The notes under the pieces were generated by a model. The model did not search any database, was not told where the DNA came from, and saw nothing but the letters and a program-made list of their open reading frames with translations. Positions 10,092 to 20,371 of a DNA stretch of 64,000 nt are shown piece by piece. The stretch covers positions 2,144,548-2,208,547 of the forward strand of contig OY282370.1 in assembly GCA_958295745.1 (NCBI GenBank), in the 5' to 3' direction. Origin of the DNA: an uncultured Acidimicrobiia bacterium (GTDB taxonomy: Bacteria; Actinomycetota; Acidimicrobiia; Spongiisociales; Spongiisociaceae). The first letter of the stretch is position 1. Each line of letters starts with the position of its first letter. The position numbers and the translations under genes are program-made.

Positions 10092-11363
10092 GTGCCCGGA
10101 TCATCACCTTATGCAACTGTTCCCCGGCTGGACCGCGCCGAGCCCGAATGGCTGGCCGCGCTGCGTCGGCACGGGTTCGAAGCCTGGTCCAGGGCTTCCA
10201 TGCCCGGTCCGGGCAACGAGGACTGGAAGTACGTGGATCTCGATTTCACCCTCGATGACTTCAGCCCCGCGGCCGAACCGTCCGATCCCTTGGGAGGCGA
10301 CGAGTACCTGGAGCACCTAGAGGGCGCCTGCGCACGGGTAACCCTGGTCGATGGTTTTTTGGTGTCCTCCGAAGGCGGTGAGGTAGAGGTAGGCGGGGTC
10401 CTGGATATCCCGGATGGCCGAATCGCACCGCGCTACGGCGCCGCCGCACCGCCCGGCATCGATATCTTCACCGCCGCCAATCACGCCTTCGGTCCGGCCG
10501 GCGCGGCGGTGCTCATACCCGCCGGGAGAGCGGTCTCCGCTCCGGTTGTGGTGGAAGTCCAGGCGGTGGCCGACGGTGCGGTCAGCTTTCCCCACCTCAC
10601 AGTGATCGGCGGGCCGGATTCGGAGGGCTCGGTAGTGGTCGTGTACCGCTCCGCTCCCGGCGCCGAGGTTCTGGTCAGCCCGATTCTGGAGGTGCTGGCC
10701 GACCAGAACGCCAGGCTCTCCGTGTCGGTGGTGCAGCACTTGGAGGACTCGGCCCGCATGGTCGCCCATCACCAGTACGTAGCCGAGCGCGACGCCACGG
10801 TGCGCATCGACGAGATAGGCCTGGGAGGCCGCTACACCCGTCAGCGGCTGGGGGTGGCCCTGGCCGGGCAGGGGTCGTCCGTCAAGATGGGGGGCATCTA
10901 CTTCGGCGACGGCAGCCAGGTGCTCGACTACCGGGTCTACGTTACCCATCGAGGCCCCCGCACCACCTCGAACATCTTCCTCAAGGGGGCGGTCACCGAC
11001 GCCGCCCGGGCGGTGTGGACCGGGTTGATGAGGATCGAGAAGCAGGCGGTGGGCACTTCCGCTTTCGAGACCAACCGCAATCTGGTGCTCTCGGACCGCG
11101 CCAAGGTGCATTCGGTGCCCAACCTGGAGATACTCACCGACGATCTCCAGTGCGGGCATGGATCGTCTTCCGGTCCCTTGGACGAGGATCACCTGTATTA
11201 CTCGATGAGCAGGGGTATACCGAGACGCCGGGCGGAACGCCTGCTGGTGCGGAGTTTCTTCGACGAGATACTATCCGACCTGGCCGTACCTCGTCTGGCG
11301 GTTCCTTCCAGGAGGGCGGTGGCCGCCAAGTTCACGGGGGCGCAGCAGAGGGCGGATTCCTGA
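10092..11363 (+). CDS. sufD: Fe-S cluster assembly protein SufD
   Basis: SufD is the partner of SufB in the SufBCD scaffold. The 423-residue product shows an N-terminal GNEDWKYVDLD motif, the beta-helix core, and the C-terminal SufBD signature (LVLSDRAKVHSVPNLEI, DLQCGHGSSSGPLDEDHLYY, MSRGIPRRRAERLLVRSFF). I chose GTG at 10092 because GGAGG (10079-10083) lies eight bases upstream; a TTG at 10077 is the alternative. Its stop TGA shares one base with the ATG of the Rieske gene, so sufD, the Rieske gene and sufC form a tightly coupled unit. Confidence 0.94.
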   Translation: MPGSSPYATVPRLDRAEPEWLAALRRHGFEAWSRASMPGPGNEDWKYVDLDFTLDDFSPAAEPSDPLGGDEYLEHLEGACARVTLVDGFLVSSEGGEVEVGGVLDIPDGRIAPRYGAAAPPGIDIFTAANHAFGPAGAAVLIPAGRAVSAPVVVEVQAVADGAVSFPHLTVIGGPDSEGSVVVVYRSAPGAEVLVSPILEVLADQNARLSVSVVQHLEDSARMVAHHQYVAERDATVRIDEIGLGGRYTRQRLGVALAGQGSSVKMGGIYFGDGSQVLDYRVYVTHRGPRTTSNIFLKGAVTDAARAVWTGLMRIEKQAVGTSAFETNRNLVLSDRAKVHSVPNLEILTDDLQCGHGSSSGPLDEDHLYYSMSRGIPRRRAERLLVRSFFDEILSDLAVPRLAVPSRRAVAAKFTGAQQRADS

Positions 11364-11683
11364 TGGAGTGGGTGGAGGCCGGCAAGGTGGACGGGTTCCC
11401 GCCCGGCGGCGCCAGGGTCGAGGCGGCGGGCCACCGTCTGGCGGTTTTCCGGATAGGCGGCGATTTCTACGCGATCGGCGATCGGTGCAGCCACGCCGAG
11501 GCCTCACTCTCCGAGGGCGAGCTATTCGGCTACGACGTGGAGTGCCCCCGCCACGGCTCCGAGTTCGATGTGCGGACCGGGCGGCCGGCTTCCCTGCCCG
11601 CCACCCGCCCGGTTCCCGTCTATCAGGTGAAGGTGGAAGCCGGTCGGCTCATGGTGTTGCTCGAACCGGTCGAGGAGGAATGA
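11363..11683 (+). CDS. Rieske-type [2Fe-2S] ferredoxin embedded in the suf operon
   Basis: The 106-residue protein is a single Rieske domain with the two ligand pairs C-x-H (CSHAEASLSEG) and C-x2-H (CPRHGSEFDV). Such small Rieske proteins resemble NirD or dioxygenase ferredoxins and are probably electron carriers. The location between sufD and sufC, with one-base or few-base overlaps on both sides, suggests a role with or dependence on Fe-S assembly, for example supplying electrons. That role is inferred from position. The start ATG overlaps the sufD stop as TGATG. Confidence 0.92.
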   Translation: MEWVEAGKVDGFPPGGARVEAAGHRLAVFRIGGDFYAIGDRCSHAEASLSEGELFGYDVECPRHGSEFDVRTGRPASLPATRPVPVYQVKVEAGRLMVLLEPVEEE

Positions 11684-12492
11684 TGGAGCGGACGGCGCTC
11701 AGGTTGGAAGGCCTCGAGGCCTCGGTGGGTGATCTGGAAATCCTCAAGGGCGTCGACATGTCCCTTCCATACGGGGAGGTGCATGCCATCATGGGCCCCA
11801 ACGGATCCGGGAAGTCGACCCTCTGCCATGTTCTGACCGGCAAGTCCGGTTACCGGGTTTCCGGGTCGGTGCTGATGGACGGTCTGGCCCTGGCCGGAAT
11901 GGCGGTCGACGAGCGGGCCAGAGCCGGTTTGCTCCAGGCTTTTCAGTATCCGGTGGAGGTGCCGGGTTTGGGTTTGGGGGTATTGATGGAGGAGGCGGCC
12001 GACTCCTTGGGGATTACAGAGGAGGAAGCGGGCGCCCGCATCGCCTCGGAAGCCCGGCGGTTCGGAATGGAACCATTTCTCGACCGAGCGGTCAACAGGG
12101 ATCTGTCGGGGGGGGAGAAGAAGCGCTCCGAGATATTCCAGATGGCGGTTCTGGCGCCGAAGGTGGTGGTGTTGGACGAGATCGATTCCGGCCTGGACAT
12201 CGACACCGTGCGGGAAGTCGCACAGGCGGTGTCGGAGATGCGGAGCGACGGCACGGCCGTGTTGATGATCACCCACTACAGCCGCATCCTCGATTACGTG
12301 AAACCAGATCGGGTCCACATCATGATCGGTGGACGCATCGTCGACTCGGGAGGCCCTGAGCTTGCCGACGAGCTGGAAGAAGGCGGATACGATGCGGTGC
12401 GGTCCCGGCTGGGCTTGGCGGTTCATGCAACGCCCCGGCCCGAGTCGAAAGTAAGCGACCTGTTCACCGACACGCCTTTCGACTTCGACTGA
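11683..12492 (+). CDS. sufC: Fe-S cluster assembly ATPase SufC
   Basis: This 269-residue soluble ABC ATPase powers the SufBCD scaffold. It has Walker A (GPNGSGKST), a SufC-type Q-loop ([11 protein letters not shown]), the ABC signature ([10 protein letters not shown]), Walker B ([12 protein letters not shown]) and the switch histidine (ITHYSRIL). Two adjacent ATGs exist (11680 and 11683); 11683 is better spaced from the GAGGAGG ribosome site. The last 25 residues ([22 protein letters not shown]) extend slightly beyond the usual SufC end. No cysteine desulfurase (SufS) or SufU follows; fumC does. Confidence 0.95.
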   Translation: MERTALRLEGLEASVGDLEILKGVDMSLPYGEVHAIMGPNGSGKSTLCHVLTGKSGYRVSGSVLMDGLALAGMAVDERARAGLLQAFQYPVEVPGLGLGVLMEEAADSLGITEEEAGARIASEARRFGMEPFLDRAVNRDLSGGEKKRSEIFQMAVLAPKVVVLDEIDSGLDIDTVREVAQAVSEMRSDGTAVLMITHYSRILDYVKPDRVHIMIGGRIVDSGGPELADELEEGGYDAVRSRLGLAVHATPRPESKVSDLFTDTPFDFD

Positions 12493-12568
12493 CCCTCACT
12501 CCGCCCATTGCCGCCTCGTTACACTCCGGACTCCGTTGCGCCGGGCGGGATCGAAGGTCGGAGGAGCC

Positions 12569-13960
12569 GTGCGTCACCGCGTAGAGAAGGATTCGATGGG
12601 CGAGGTTCGTGTGCCGCACGAGGCGTTGTACGGGGCCTCGACCCAGCGGGCCGTCGAGAACTTCCCGATTTCTCGCCTGCGGTTCGGCCGCCGGTTCATC
12701 TGGGCGCTGGGTCTGATCAAGGGTTCGGCCGCCCGGGCCGCCCGGGAGGCCGGATACCTGCCCGAAGGGACGGCCTCTGCGGTGGAGTTGGCCGCCTCCG
12801 AGGCGGCGGTCGGGCTTCTCGACGACCACTTCGTGCTCGACATCTTCCAGACCGGGTCGGGGACGTCTACCAACACCAACGCCAACGAGGTGATCGCCAA
12901 CCGGGCCGCGCAGCTGCTCGGAGGGGAGATAGGCGGCGGCCTGGTTCACCCCAACGACCACGTCAACTTCGGCCAGTCGTCCAACGACGTTATCCCCACA
13001 GCCATTCATATGGCTGCGTCCGCCGCCGTCCGCGAGGAGCTGCTGCCGGCCCTGGAGGCCTTGGCCCGGTCCTTGGAGGACAAGGCGGAGGAATTCTCCG
13101 ATGTGGTCAAATCAGGCCGGACCCACCTCATGGACGCCACCCCGGTGACGTTGGGCCAGGAGTTCTCCGCCTACGGGTTGCAGGTCCGCAGAAGCGGGGA
13201 GCGGCTGCTGGGGGTGCTCCCCGGCCTCGATGAGTTGGCGCTGGGCGGCACCGCGGTGGGAACGGGCATCAACGCCCCTCCAGGATTCGCCGCTTCGGTT
13301 ATTCGGCTGATCGCCGAAGAGACCGGATACCCGTTCCGCGAGGCGGAGAACCATTTCGAAGCCCAATCCGCCAAGGATGCGGTGGTTTTGGCTTCCGGGG
13401 CGCTGAAGACGGCGGCGGTGTCGCTGTTCAAAATCGTCAACGACCTGCGCTGGCTCTCGTCGGGCCCCCGCACCGGTCTGGCCGAGATTCGGCTTCCGGC
13501 CCTCCAGCCCGGGTCCTCGATCATGCCGGGCAAGGTGAATCCGGTCATCCCCGAGATGGTGATGCAGGTAGCCGCCCAAGTGATCGGCAACGATGCCGCC
13601 ATCACCTGGGGGGGCGCCAACGGCAACCTGGAGCTGAACACGATGATGCCGTTGATGGCCCACAACCTGCTCGAATCGATCGAACTTCTGGCCAACGCCT
13701 CCACCACCCTGCGGGTGCGCTGCGTGGAGGGGATAGAGGCCGATCGCGTCCGGGCCGGGGAGCTGGCCGAGGCCAACCTGATCGTGGTGACCGCCCTCAA
13801 CCCTCATATCGGCTACGACAGGGGCGCAGAGGTGGCCAAGGAGGCCTTCGCCTCGGGGCGTACGATCCGAGAGGTGGTGCTGGAGAGAGGTCTCATGGAA
13901 GAGGAGGAGCTCGACCGAGTTCTCGACATCGAGCGGATGACCGAAGGCGGCGTCCTCTAG
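12569..13960 (+). CDS. fumC: fumarate hydratase class II
   Basis: This cytosolic TCA-cycle enzyme interconverts fumarate and malate without an Fe-S cluster. The 463-residue product has the superfamily signature [11 protein letters not shown], the substrate motifs [15 protein letters not shown] and [14 protein letters not shown], and TGINAPPGF. The last two favour fumarase over aspartate ammonia-lyase, although the two families are close. I chose GTG at 12569, just after GGAGGA; the frame remains open to 12536. The stop codon TAG at 13958-13960 is the first part of the inverted repeat element between fumC and clpB. Confidence 0.88.
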   Translation: MRHRVEKDSMGEVRVPHEALYGASTQRAVENFPISRLRFGRRFIWALGLIKGSAARAAREAGYLPEGTASAVELAASEAAVGLLDDHFVLDIFQTGSGTSTNTNANEVIANRAAQLLGGEIGGGLVHPNDHVNFGQSSNDVIPTAIHMAASAAVREELLPALEALARSLEDKAEEFSDVVKSGRTHLMDATPVTLGQEFSAYGLQVRRSGERLLGVLPGLDELALGGTAVGTGINAPPGFAASVIRLIAEETGYPFREAENHFEAQSAKDAVVLASGALKTAAVSLFKIVNDLRWLSSGPRTGLAEIRLPALQPGSSIMPGKVNPVIPEMVMQVAAQVIGNDAAITWGGANGNLELNTMMPLMAHNLLESIELLANASTTLRVRCVEGIEADRVRAGELAEANLIVVTALNPHIGYDRGAEVAKEAFASGRTIREVVLERGLMEEEELDRVLDIERMTEGGVL

Positions 13961-14066
13961 GAGGGTGCTGAACGGTGACGATTGGCTTTGGGGCCTTGTC
14001 CCTCGTTGACCAGGCATTTTATCAGCTATCGACCGGGCCGCCGCCGGTGTACGGCTCAGCACCCTT

Positions 14067-14070
<4 letters not shown>
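13958..14070. repeat. convergent-gene repeat element, complete copy with terminal inverted repeats
   Basis: The element is bounded by CTAGGAGGGTGCTGA (13958-13972) and TCAGCACCCTTCTAG (14056-14070), inverted repeats matching at 14 of 15 positions. The left arm supplies the fumC stop and the right arm the clpB stop. The internal part, including CCCTCGTTGACCAGGCATTT near 14000, recurs at 17728. It could act as a two-way terminator or be a small transposon-like unit. Confidence 0.6.
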
Positions 14071-16661
<2,591 letters not shown>

Positions 16662-16729
16662 GTCGATCGTCCGTTTCTCTTGGGGTTCGGTGGATGTCCT
16701 CTACCTAGTAGAACACCGATCCCTAGTTG

Positions 16730-16758
16730 ATTATGCCATATAATCTGAGTCTAGTCAT
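16730..16758 (-). promoter_or_regulatory. candidate clpB promoter overlapped by a palindrome
   Basis: On the minus strand ATGACT (16753-16758) and CATAAT (16730-16735) are separated by 17 bases, a good match to a housekeeping promoter about 70 bases before the clpB start. The palindrome CATATC-A-GATATG (16756-16768) overlaps the -35, and GCCATAT/ATATGGC arms lie at 16735-16741 and 16764-16770. This layout suits a repressor operator. On the opposite strand TATAAT occurs at 16739-16744 but has no good -35. Confidence 0.4.
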
Positions 16759-16879
16759 ATCAGATATGGCAATCGCTCCCCGGAAGGCGGGTTGTCTCGG
16801 CTCTCGGGCGAAAGGCCGGGGCGGAGACCCGGAGGGGGGTACGGTGACTCCGGTCGGCGATGCGGGAGAAGGTGGGCTC

Positions 16880-17113
16880 ATGAACTGTTTCTGGTGCGGT
16901 AGACCTCTCGGGTACGTCCACGGCCACGCCGCCTGCCTGGACGGGCGTTGCCCCATGTTCGGCCTCAACCAGGCGGAATGCTGCAGCGGGGAGACCATGG
17001 AGGCGGGTGGAATCCCGGCTCTCGGTGTCGTCCTGCCAAGGGGGTCCCGAGAATGCCAAAAAAACGGGGGCCTTCGCGAAAAATCTTTGGTGGATTGGCG
17101 GGGGTCTGACTGA
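16880..17113 (+). CDS. small zinc-ribbon-like protein
   Basis: From ATG 16880 this 77-residue protein begins MNCFWCGRPLGYVHGHAACL and continues with CPMFGLNQAECCSGE. The CxxC pair, the following His/Cys residues and the CP-FG-NQ-CC pattern look like a compact metal-binding ribbon. GGGAGAAGG lies about ten bases upstream of the ATG. The reading frame is open further upstream, but that part is low-complexity. The C-terminal 40 residues show no motif. It is divergent from clpB and just upstream of the coiled-coil gene. Function unknown; a redox or metal role is conjecture. Confidence 0.55.
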   Translation: MNCFWCGRPLGYVHGHAACLDGRCPMFGLNQAECCSGETMEAGGIPALGVVLPRGSRECQKNGGLREKSLVDWRGSD

Positions 17114-17137
17114 TCGCCTGCTGGTAGACTACCGAGC

Positions 17138-17671
17138 ATGGACCTACAGACCCTATACCAGTTGGCCGTGGTGGTGCTCATCGCCGTCATCGGTTGGCAG
17201 TTTCGTATGTTGTTGCACGACCGTAGGGCCAACCAGGCGTTCCAGCGTGAGTCAACCCAGAGGATGGACGCCATTCAGCGTGAGACGCTCCAGAGGATGG
17301 ACGCCATTCAGCGTGAGACGCTCCAGAGGATGGACGCCATTCAGCGTGAGACGCACCAGAGGATGGACGCCATCGCCGCCGACCTCCGTGAAGAGATGAG
17401 GAAGGGCTTCGAAGATGCCAGGATGGACACCCAAAACCTCCGTGAAGAGATGAAGGAAGGTTTCGCGGAGTTGCGTGGGGAGATGAAGGAGGGCTTTGCG
17501 GAGTTGCGTGGGGAGATGAAGGAGGGCTTCACGGAGCAGGGCAGCAAGATCGATAAGGTAGACGACAAGGTCGAAGATACCCGTAAGCAGGTAAGTGGTA
17601 TAGCAGAGCGGGCGGCCTGGATCGGCGGCCGCATAGGGGAACCCTCCCCCTACAGCCTCGCCGCCGACTGA
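17138..17671 (+). CDS. membrane-anchored coiled-coil protein with hendecad repeats
   Basis: I recognise no family. The 177-residue product starts with one membrane helix (LYQLAVVVLIAVIGWQF) and continues as a charged coiled coil. Four 11-residue units of the type QRETLQRMDAI occupy residues 36-79, and three units of EMKEGFAELRG follow from about residue 104. Eleven-residue periodicity fits a hendecad coiled coil. A final segment (SKIDKVDDKVEDTRKQVSGI) resembles the tail of small proteins annotated as DUF1640-like or phage coiled-coil proteins, but I cannot assign it. The repeats are near-perfect at DNA level, implying recent expansion. Confidence 0.6.
   Translation: MDLQTLYQLAVVVLIAVIGWQFRMLLHDRRANQAFQRESTQRMDAIQRETLQRMDAIQRETLQRMDAIQRETHQRMDAIAADLREEMRKGFEDARMDTQNLREEMKEGFAELRGEMKEGFAELRGEMKEGFTEQGSKIDKVDDKVEDTRKQVSGIAERAAWIGGRIGEPSPYSLAAD
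17243..17535 (+). repeat. two in-frame 33-bp tandem arrays
   Basis: Array 1 has four units (17243-17275, 17276-17308, 17309-17341, 17342-17374); the middle units are identical. Array 2 has about three units starting at 17447, 17480 and 17513. Both unit lengths equal 11 codons, so copy-number change keeps the reading frame. Confidence 0.85.
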
Positions 17672-17727
17672 CGGCCTTCATTTCCTCGGTTTCCCTGCCT
17701 TCGGATATCTCTCTCGGCTGTTGATCC

Positions 17728-17798
17728 ACCCTCGCTGACTAGGCATTTCACCATTGACCGGCGGGCCGACGGGGTTTGTTCCCAGCACCCCCTCCTAG
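17728..17798. repeat. convergent-gene repeat element, partial copy
   Basis: CCCTCGCTGACTAGGCATTT is followed by GACCGG, GGGCCG, CAGCACCC and CCTAG in the same order and spacing as the right part of the element at 13958-14070. The left terminal arm is not visible. As in the first copy, the CTA at its right edge is the reverse-strand stop codon of the adjacent minus-strand gene. Confidence 0.55.
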
Positions 17799-18493
17799 AT
17801 CGGGTTCGTCGGCAGGCGGGGGAAGATGTTGTTGACCTGCAGCCAGTGCCGTCCTCTGAATTCTCTGGTCAGCCCGACCGAGATAAGACACCCGTCGAGC
17901 CGCCCTTGGAGTTGTTCGATTTTGCCGGAGGCGGGAGTCCGGTGATCGTCCTTCCACAACCTCAGGTCGTTGACCTTGATCGCTATGAAGCCCAGGTCGG
18001 GATCTGTTAACCGCAGACGCACCTCTGGCTTGTTTTTATACCCGGTTTCTTCGGCCAATTCGACTTCTCCCGGACTGAGGACGCCCAGCGACGCCCGCCC
18101 TCGGTCCGCGGGGAGGAAGGCCGCGGTTCGCGATTTTGCTGTCAGCTCGGGGCCGAAGACGGCCCTGAGCGAACCCTCGGCCGCCTTTTCCAGCATTTCC
18201 CAGGATCTCTCAGGTGGAAGACGCCCCAGCCTTTTCACCCGGTCGGGGCGGAATACGACATTTTCGACTTGCGGCGGCATCGGGCGAGGTTCGATCCACT
18301 CCAGGTCGACCACCCTTCGCAATTCGAACGGTCCTCCATTGCAAGCGAGCAGGTCGCGCCCCAGCTGCTCGTAACCGCCGCCGTATGCAGGAGAATCAAG
18401 CACCGGGCGCCAATGCCGTCCGCTCCCGTCCATACCGGCGACACAAATACGGCGTCTCCGCATTCTGGTCAGGTGGTTGATGACTATCTCCAT
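17795..18493 (-). CDS. dual OB-fold domain-like protein, operon with DUF488 genes
   Basis: The 232-residue product starts MEIVINHLTRMRRRRICVAG followed by a GRHWRPVL motif, the pattern I associate with the dual-OB-containing family of putative nucleic-acid-binding proteins. The later part (KNKPEVRLRLTDPDLGFIA, RLDGCLISVGLTREF, RHWLQVNNIFP) fits a second beta-barrel. I chose the ATG at 18493, eight bases after the DUF488 stop, rather than the open frame above it. It is the last gene of a three-gene operon. Family assignment is from memory of the N-terminal motif and is moderate. Confidence 0.6.
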   Translation of the reverse strand: MEIVINHLTRMRRRRICVAGMDGSGRHWRPVLDSPAYGGGYEQLGRDLLACNGGPFELRRVVDLEWIEPRPMPPQVENVVFRPDRVKRLGRLPPERSWEMLEKAAEGSLRAVFGPELTAKSRTAAFLPADRGRASLGVLSPGEVELAEETGYKNKPEVRLRLTDPDLGFIAIKVNDLRLWKDDHRTPASGKIEQLQGRLDGCLISVGLTREFRGRHWLQVNNIFPRLPTNPI

Positions 18494-18500
18494 CGGCTTC

Positions 18501-18938
18501 TCAAAGATGGACGGCTTCGACTTCCCCCCAGGTTCGGTCCAGGTACTCCACCACCAGACGGCGGTGGCATTCCTCCGGGGTGAACTCACTGCATAACAAG
18601 ACGGCCCGTTGCTCGAACCACTCCCGGGGGATTTGGTTCTCCACCTCCCGGGTGGTTATCAGGTCCAGGTACTCCAGCTCGTATTCTTCCCAGGTCATCT
18701 CCTTCTTGCGGTAGGCTTTGAGCATCTCGCCGGTGGGCGCCAGCAGAGGCTTATGTTCATAGCGGGCGCCGATCAGCTCCTGCAGGAAGTAGGGCAGATC
18801 GCGGTGCTTCGTGAACCCGGCCATCTGCGAGGTGTTGTTGAGCCGCACATCCACCAGCAGCTCGATCCGGTGGTTTTTCAACGGCTCGAAGAACTCGGCT
18901 GCCGTCTTTTTTGCAAAACCGGTTGTGAAGATTTCCAT
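18501..18938 (-). CDS. DUF488 domain protein (second copy)
   Basis: The 145-residue protein has the DUF488 core: N-terminal FTTGFAKKTAAEFFEPLK, LLVDVRLNNTSQMAGFTK, and the C-terminal LLCSEFTPEECHRRLVVEYL with the conserved C-x(n)-CHR element. DUF488 proteins are small and of unknown biochemical role; the conserved Asp-Val-Arg and Cys-His-Arg suggest an enzyme or a nucleic-acid-related function. Its start lies inside the upstream DUF488 gene (61-base overlap), indicating coupled translation. The two copies differ strongly, so this is an old duplication or a heteromeric pair. Confidence 0.88.
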   Translation of the reverse strand: MEIFTTGFAKKTAAEFFEPLKNHRIELLVDVRLNNTSQMAGFTKHRDLPYFLQELIGARYEHKPLLAPTGEMLKAYRKKEMTWEEYELEYLDLITTREVENQIPREWFEQRAVLLCSEFTPEECHRRLVVEYLDRTWGEVEAVHL

Positions 18939-19510
18939 GTGGTTCTCCCTGGTTCTCCGAACAGAGTGGGTGCAGTCATGGACATCAAGTCATTGTAGGC
19001 AGGGACCTGCCTAGTATGTTCCAGAGAGCCGTTCTTCCCGATGTGGCCCACCCGCACCCCCATGTCCTCCAGCACCTTGGTGATGAGCAGGTAGCGGTGG
19101 CATTCGGACGGGTCCCCTTCGCTGCACATCATAATCGTCCGCGAAGTTCCGGCCTCCTCGCGTAACCTCTCCACACCATCGAGAAACACCGGCCAGGAGG
19201 CCATCTCTCCATATAGCACTCGGCCTTCCTGGTCGTAGAACCGGTCGTCCGGCGGGCGTCCGCCCAACTCCTCTCCCAAGAAAACATACCGGATGCTTTT
19301 CGCCGCCAATCGGGACTCCAAGGCCCGCCGGTTGAAATGAGGGGAGTATCGGGAATACGGGGCTGACCGGACATCCGCCAGCACTTCGATTCCGTACTGC
19401 TCGAGCAACTCCAAGAACCGTTCCGGCGAATGGTCGGAATGGCCGATCGAATAGAGAGCGGGTTCCTGCGGCACTGCTCGATCCTCCCGTCTGGGCCACC
19501 CTACTAACAT
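18878..19510 (-). CDS. DUF488 domain protein (first copy)
   Basis: This protein of up to 210 residues carries the classic DUF488 layout: YSIGHSDHSPERFLELLEQY, VLADVRSAPYSRYSPHFNR, the middle LGGRPPDDRFYD segment and CSEGDPSECHRYLLI. The last 20 residues (PGRTTWKSSQPVLQKRRQPS) are encoded in the overlap with the next gene and are not family-like. The true start may be a GTG a few codons in (before PQEPALYSIGH). It is the first gene of the minus-strand operon and is divergent from the metallo-hydrolase gene. Confidence 0.88.
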   Translation of the reverse strand: MLVGWPRREDRAVPQEPALYSIGHSDHSPERFLELLEQYGIEVLADVRSAPYSRYSPHFNRRALESRLAAKSIRYVFLGEELGGRPPDDRFYDQEGRVLYGEMASWPVFLDGVERLREEAGTSRTIMMCSEGDPSECHRYLLITKVLEDMGVRVGHIGKNGSLEHTRQVPAYNDLMSMTAPTLFGEPGRTTWKSSQPVLQKRRQPSSSSR

Positions 19511-19565
19511 GGCCGCGGCAGCCGAAGGCTAGGAGAGCCTGCCGGATGGCGGAGATGAGGACGCG

Positions 19566-20183
19566 ATGAGCTGGACGTTCGACAACGGCACGATCCTGAC
19601 GAAGGCGGCGCTGGTGGGCGAGTACGAGAACAATGCCTTCGCGGTCGCCTGCGCCCAGACCGGTAAGGCCGTGATCATCGACGCCGCCGCCGAGCCCGAA
19701 CGGGTGCTCGAGCTGGCCGACGGGATGGATGTACAGGCGGTGCTGACCACGCACGGGCATTTCGACCATCTACGGGCGGTGGCGCCGGTGGTGGAGTCGC
19801 TCGGGGTGCCGTTCCTGCTCCATCCGGACGACCATGAGATGGCGGCGCAGTACACGCCGGTCAGCCCCATACCTCTATTGGACGACGAGGTGATATCCCT
19901 CGGCGACACCAGCCTGCTGACCATTCACACCCCGGGCCACACCCCGGGGTCGGTGTGCTTCCTCAGCCCGGGTGTGCTCTTCTCGGGGGATACCCTCTTT
20001 CCCGGCGGCCCGGGCGCCACCCACTTCGATTACGGCGACTTCGACATGATCATCAAGAGCATCGAAGAGCGTCTGCTGGTGCTCGGGGACGAGACCGATG
20101 TCTATCCGGGGCACGGCCCCACCGCCACCTCCATCGCCGAGGCGCGGCGGGACATTCCCGAATGGATCGAGCGGGGTTGGTAG
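19566..20183 (+). CDS. MBL-fold metallo-hydrolase (glyoxalase II-like)
   Basis: The 205-residue product has the metallo-beta-lactamase metal motif TTHGHFDHLRA, the third ligand block HTPGHTPGSVCFL, an Asp block (LFSGDTLFPGG) and the C-terminal GHGPTAT. The compact size and FSGDTLF/GHGP pattern match glyoxalase II-like hydrolases acting on thioesters, but the substrate cannot be read from sequence. ATG 19566 follows a GGAGATGAGGA ribosome site. It is divergent from the DUF488 operon and followed at 188 bases by panB. Confidence 0.9.
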   Translation: MSWTFDNGTILTKAALVGEYENNAFAVACAQTGKAVIIDAAAEPERVLELADGMDVQAVLTTHGHFDHLRAVAPVVESLGVPFLLHPDDHEMAAQYTPVSPIPLLDDEVISLGDTSLLTIHTPGHTPGSVCFLSPGVLFSGDTLFPGGPGATHFDYGDFDMIIKSIEERLLVLGDETDVYPGHGPTATSIAEARRDIPEWIERGW

Positions 20184-20217
20184 CTGCCGGCGGCGCCCGG
20201 CAACAGGCAACCGGTGG

Positions 20218-20371
20218 TAGACTGGTGGCGCCGATCGCAATAGGACAAGCGCGACCTACCGGGTAGGCGGGCAAGTCCTCAACCGATCCCAAGACCTACG
20301 CCCATTGCTCTCCGGCTGCCGGCCGGGAGAAGTCCCCCAACCCGATGAGGTGGGGAGAAACGGAGCAACCA
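20218..20371 (+). promoter_or_regulatory. panB upstream leader with nested stems
   Basis: TGG-TAGACT at 20215-20223 could be an extended -10. Downstream, AGGAC and GTCCT (near 20243 and 20275) enclose the hairpin CCTAC-CGG-GTAGG, and GGGA-GAAG-TCCC lies near 20327. The structure is suggestive of a regulated leader; an RNA motif called pan is known upstream of panB in several phyla, but I cannot confirm a match. Confidence 0.3.

Noticed and set aside
17243-17535. Regular repeats considered as a CRISPR array
   Set aside because: The repeats are directly adjacent without spacers and encode in-frame coiled-coil units.
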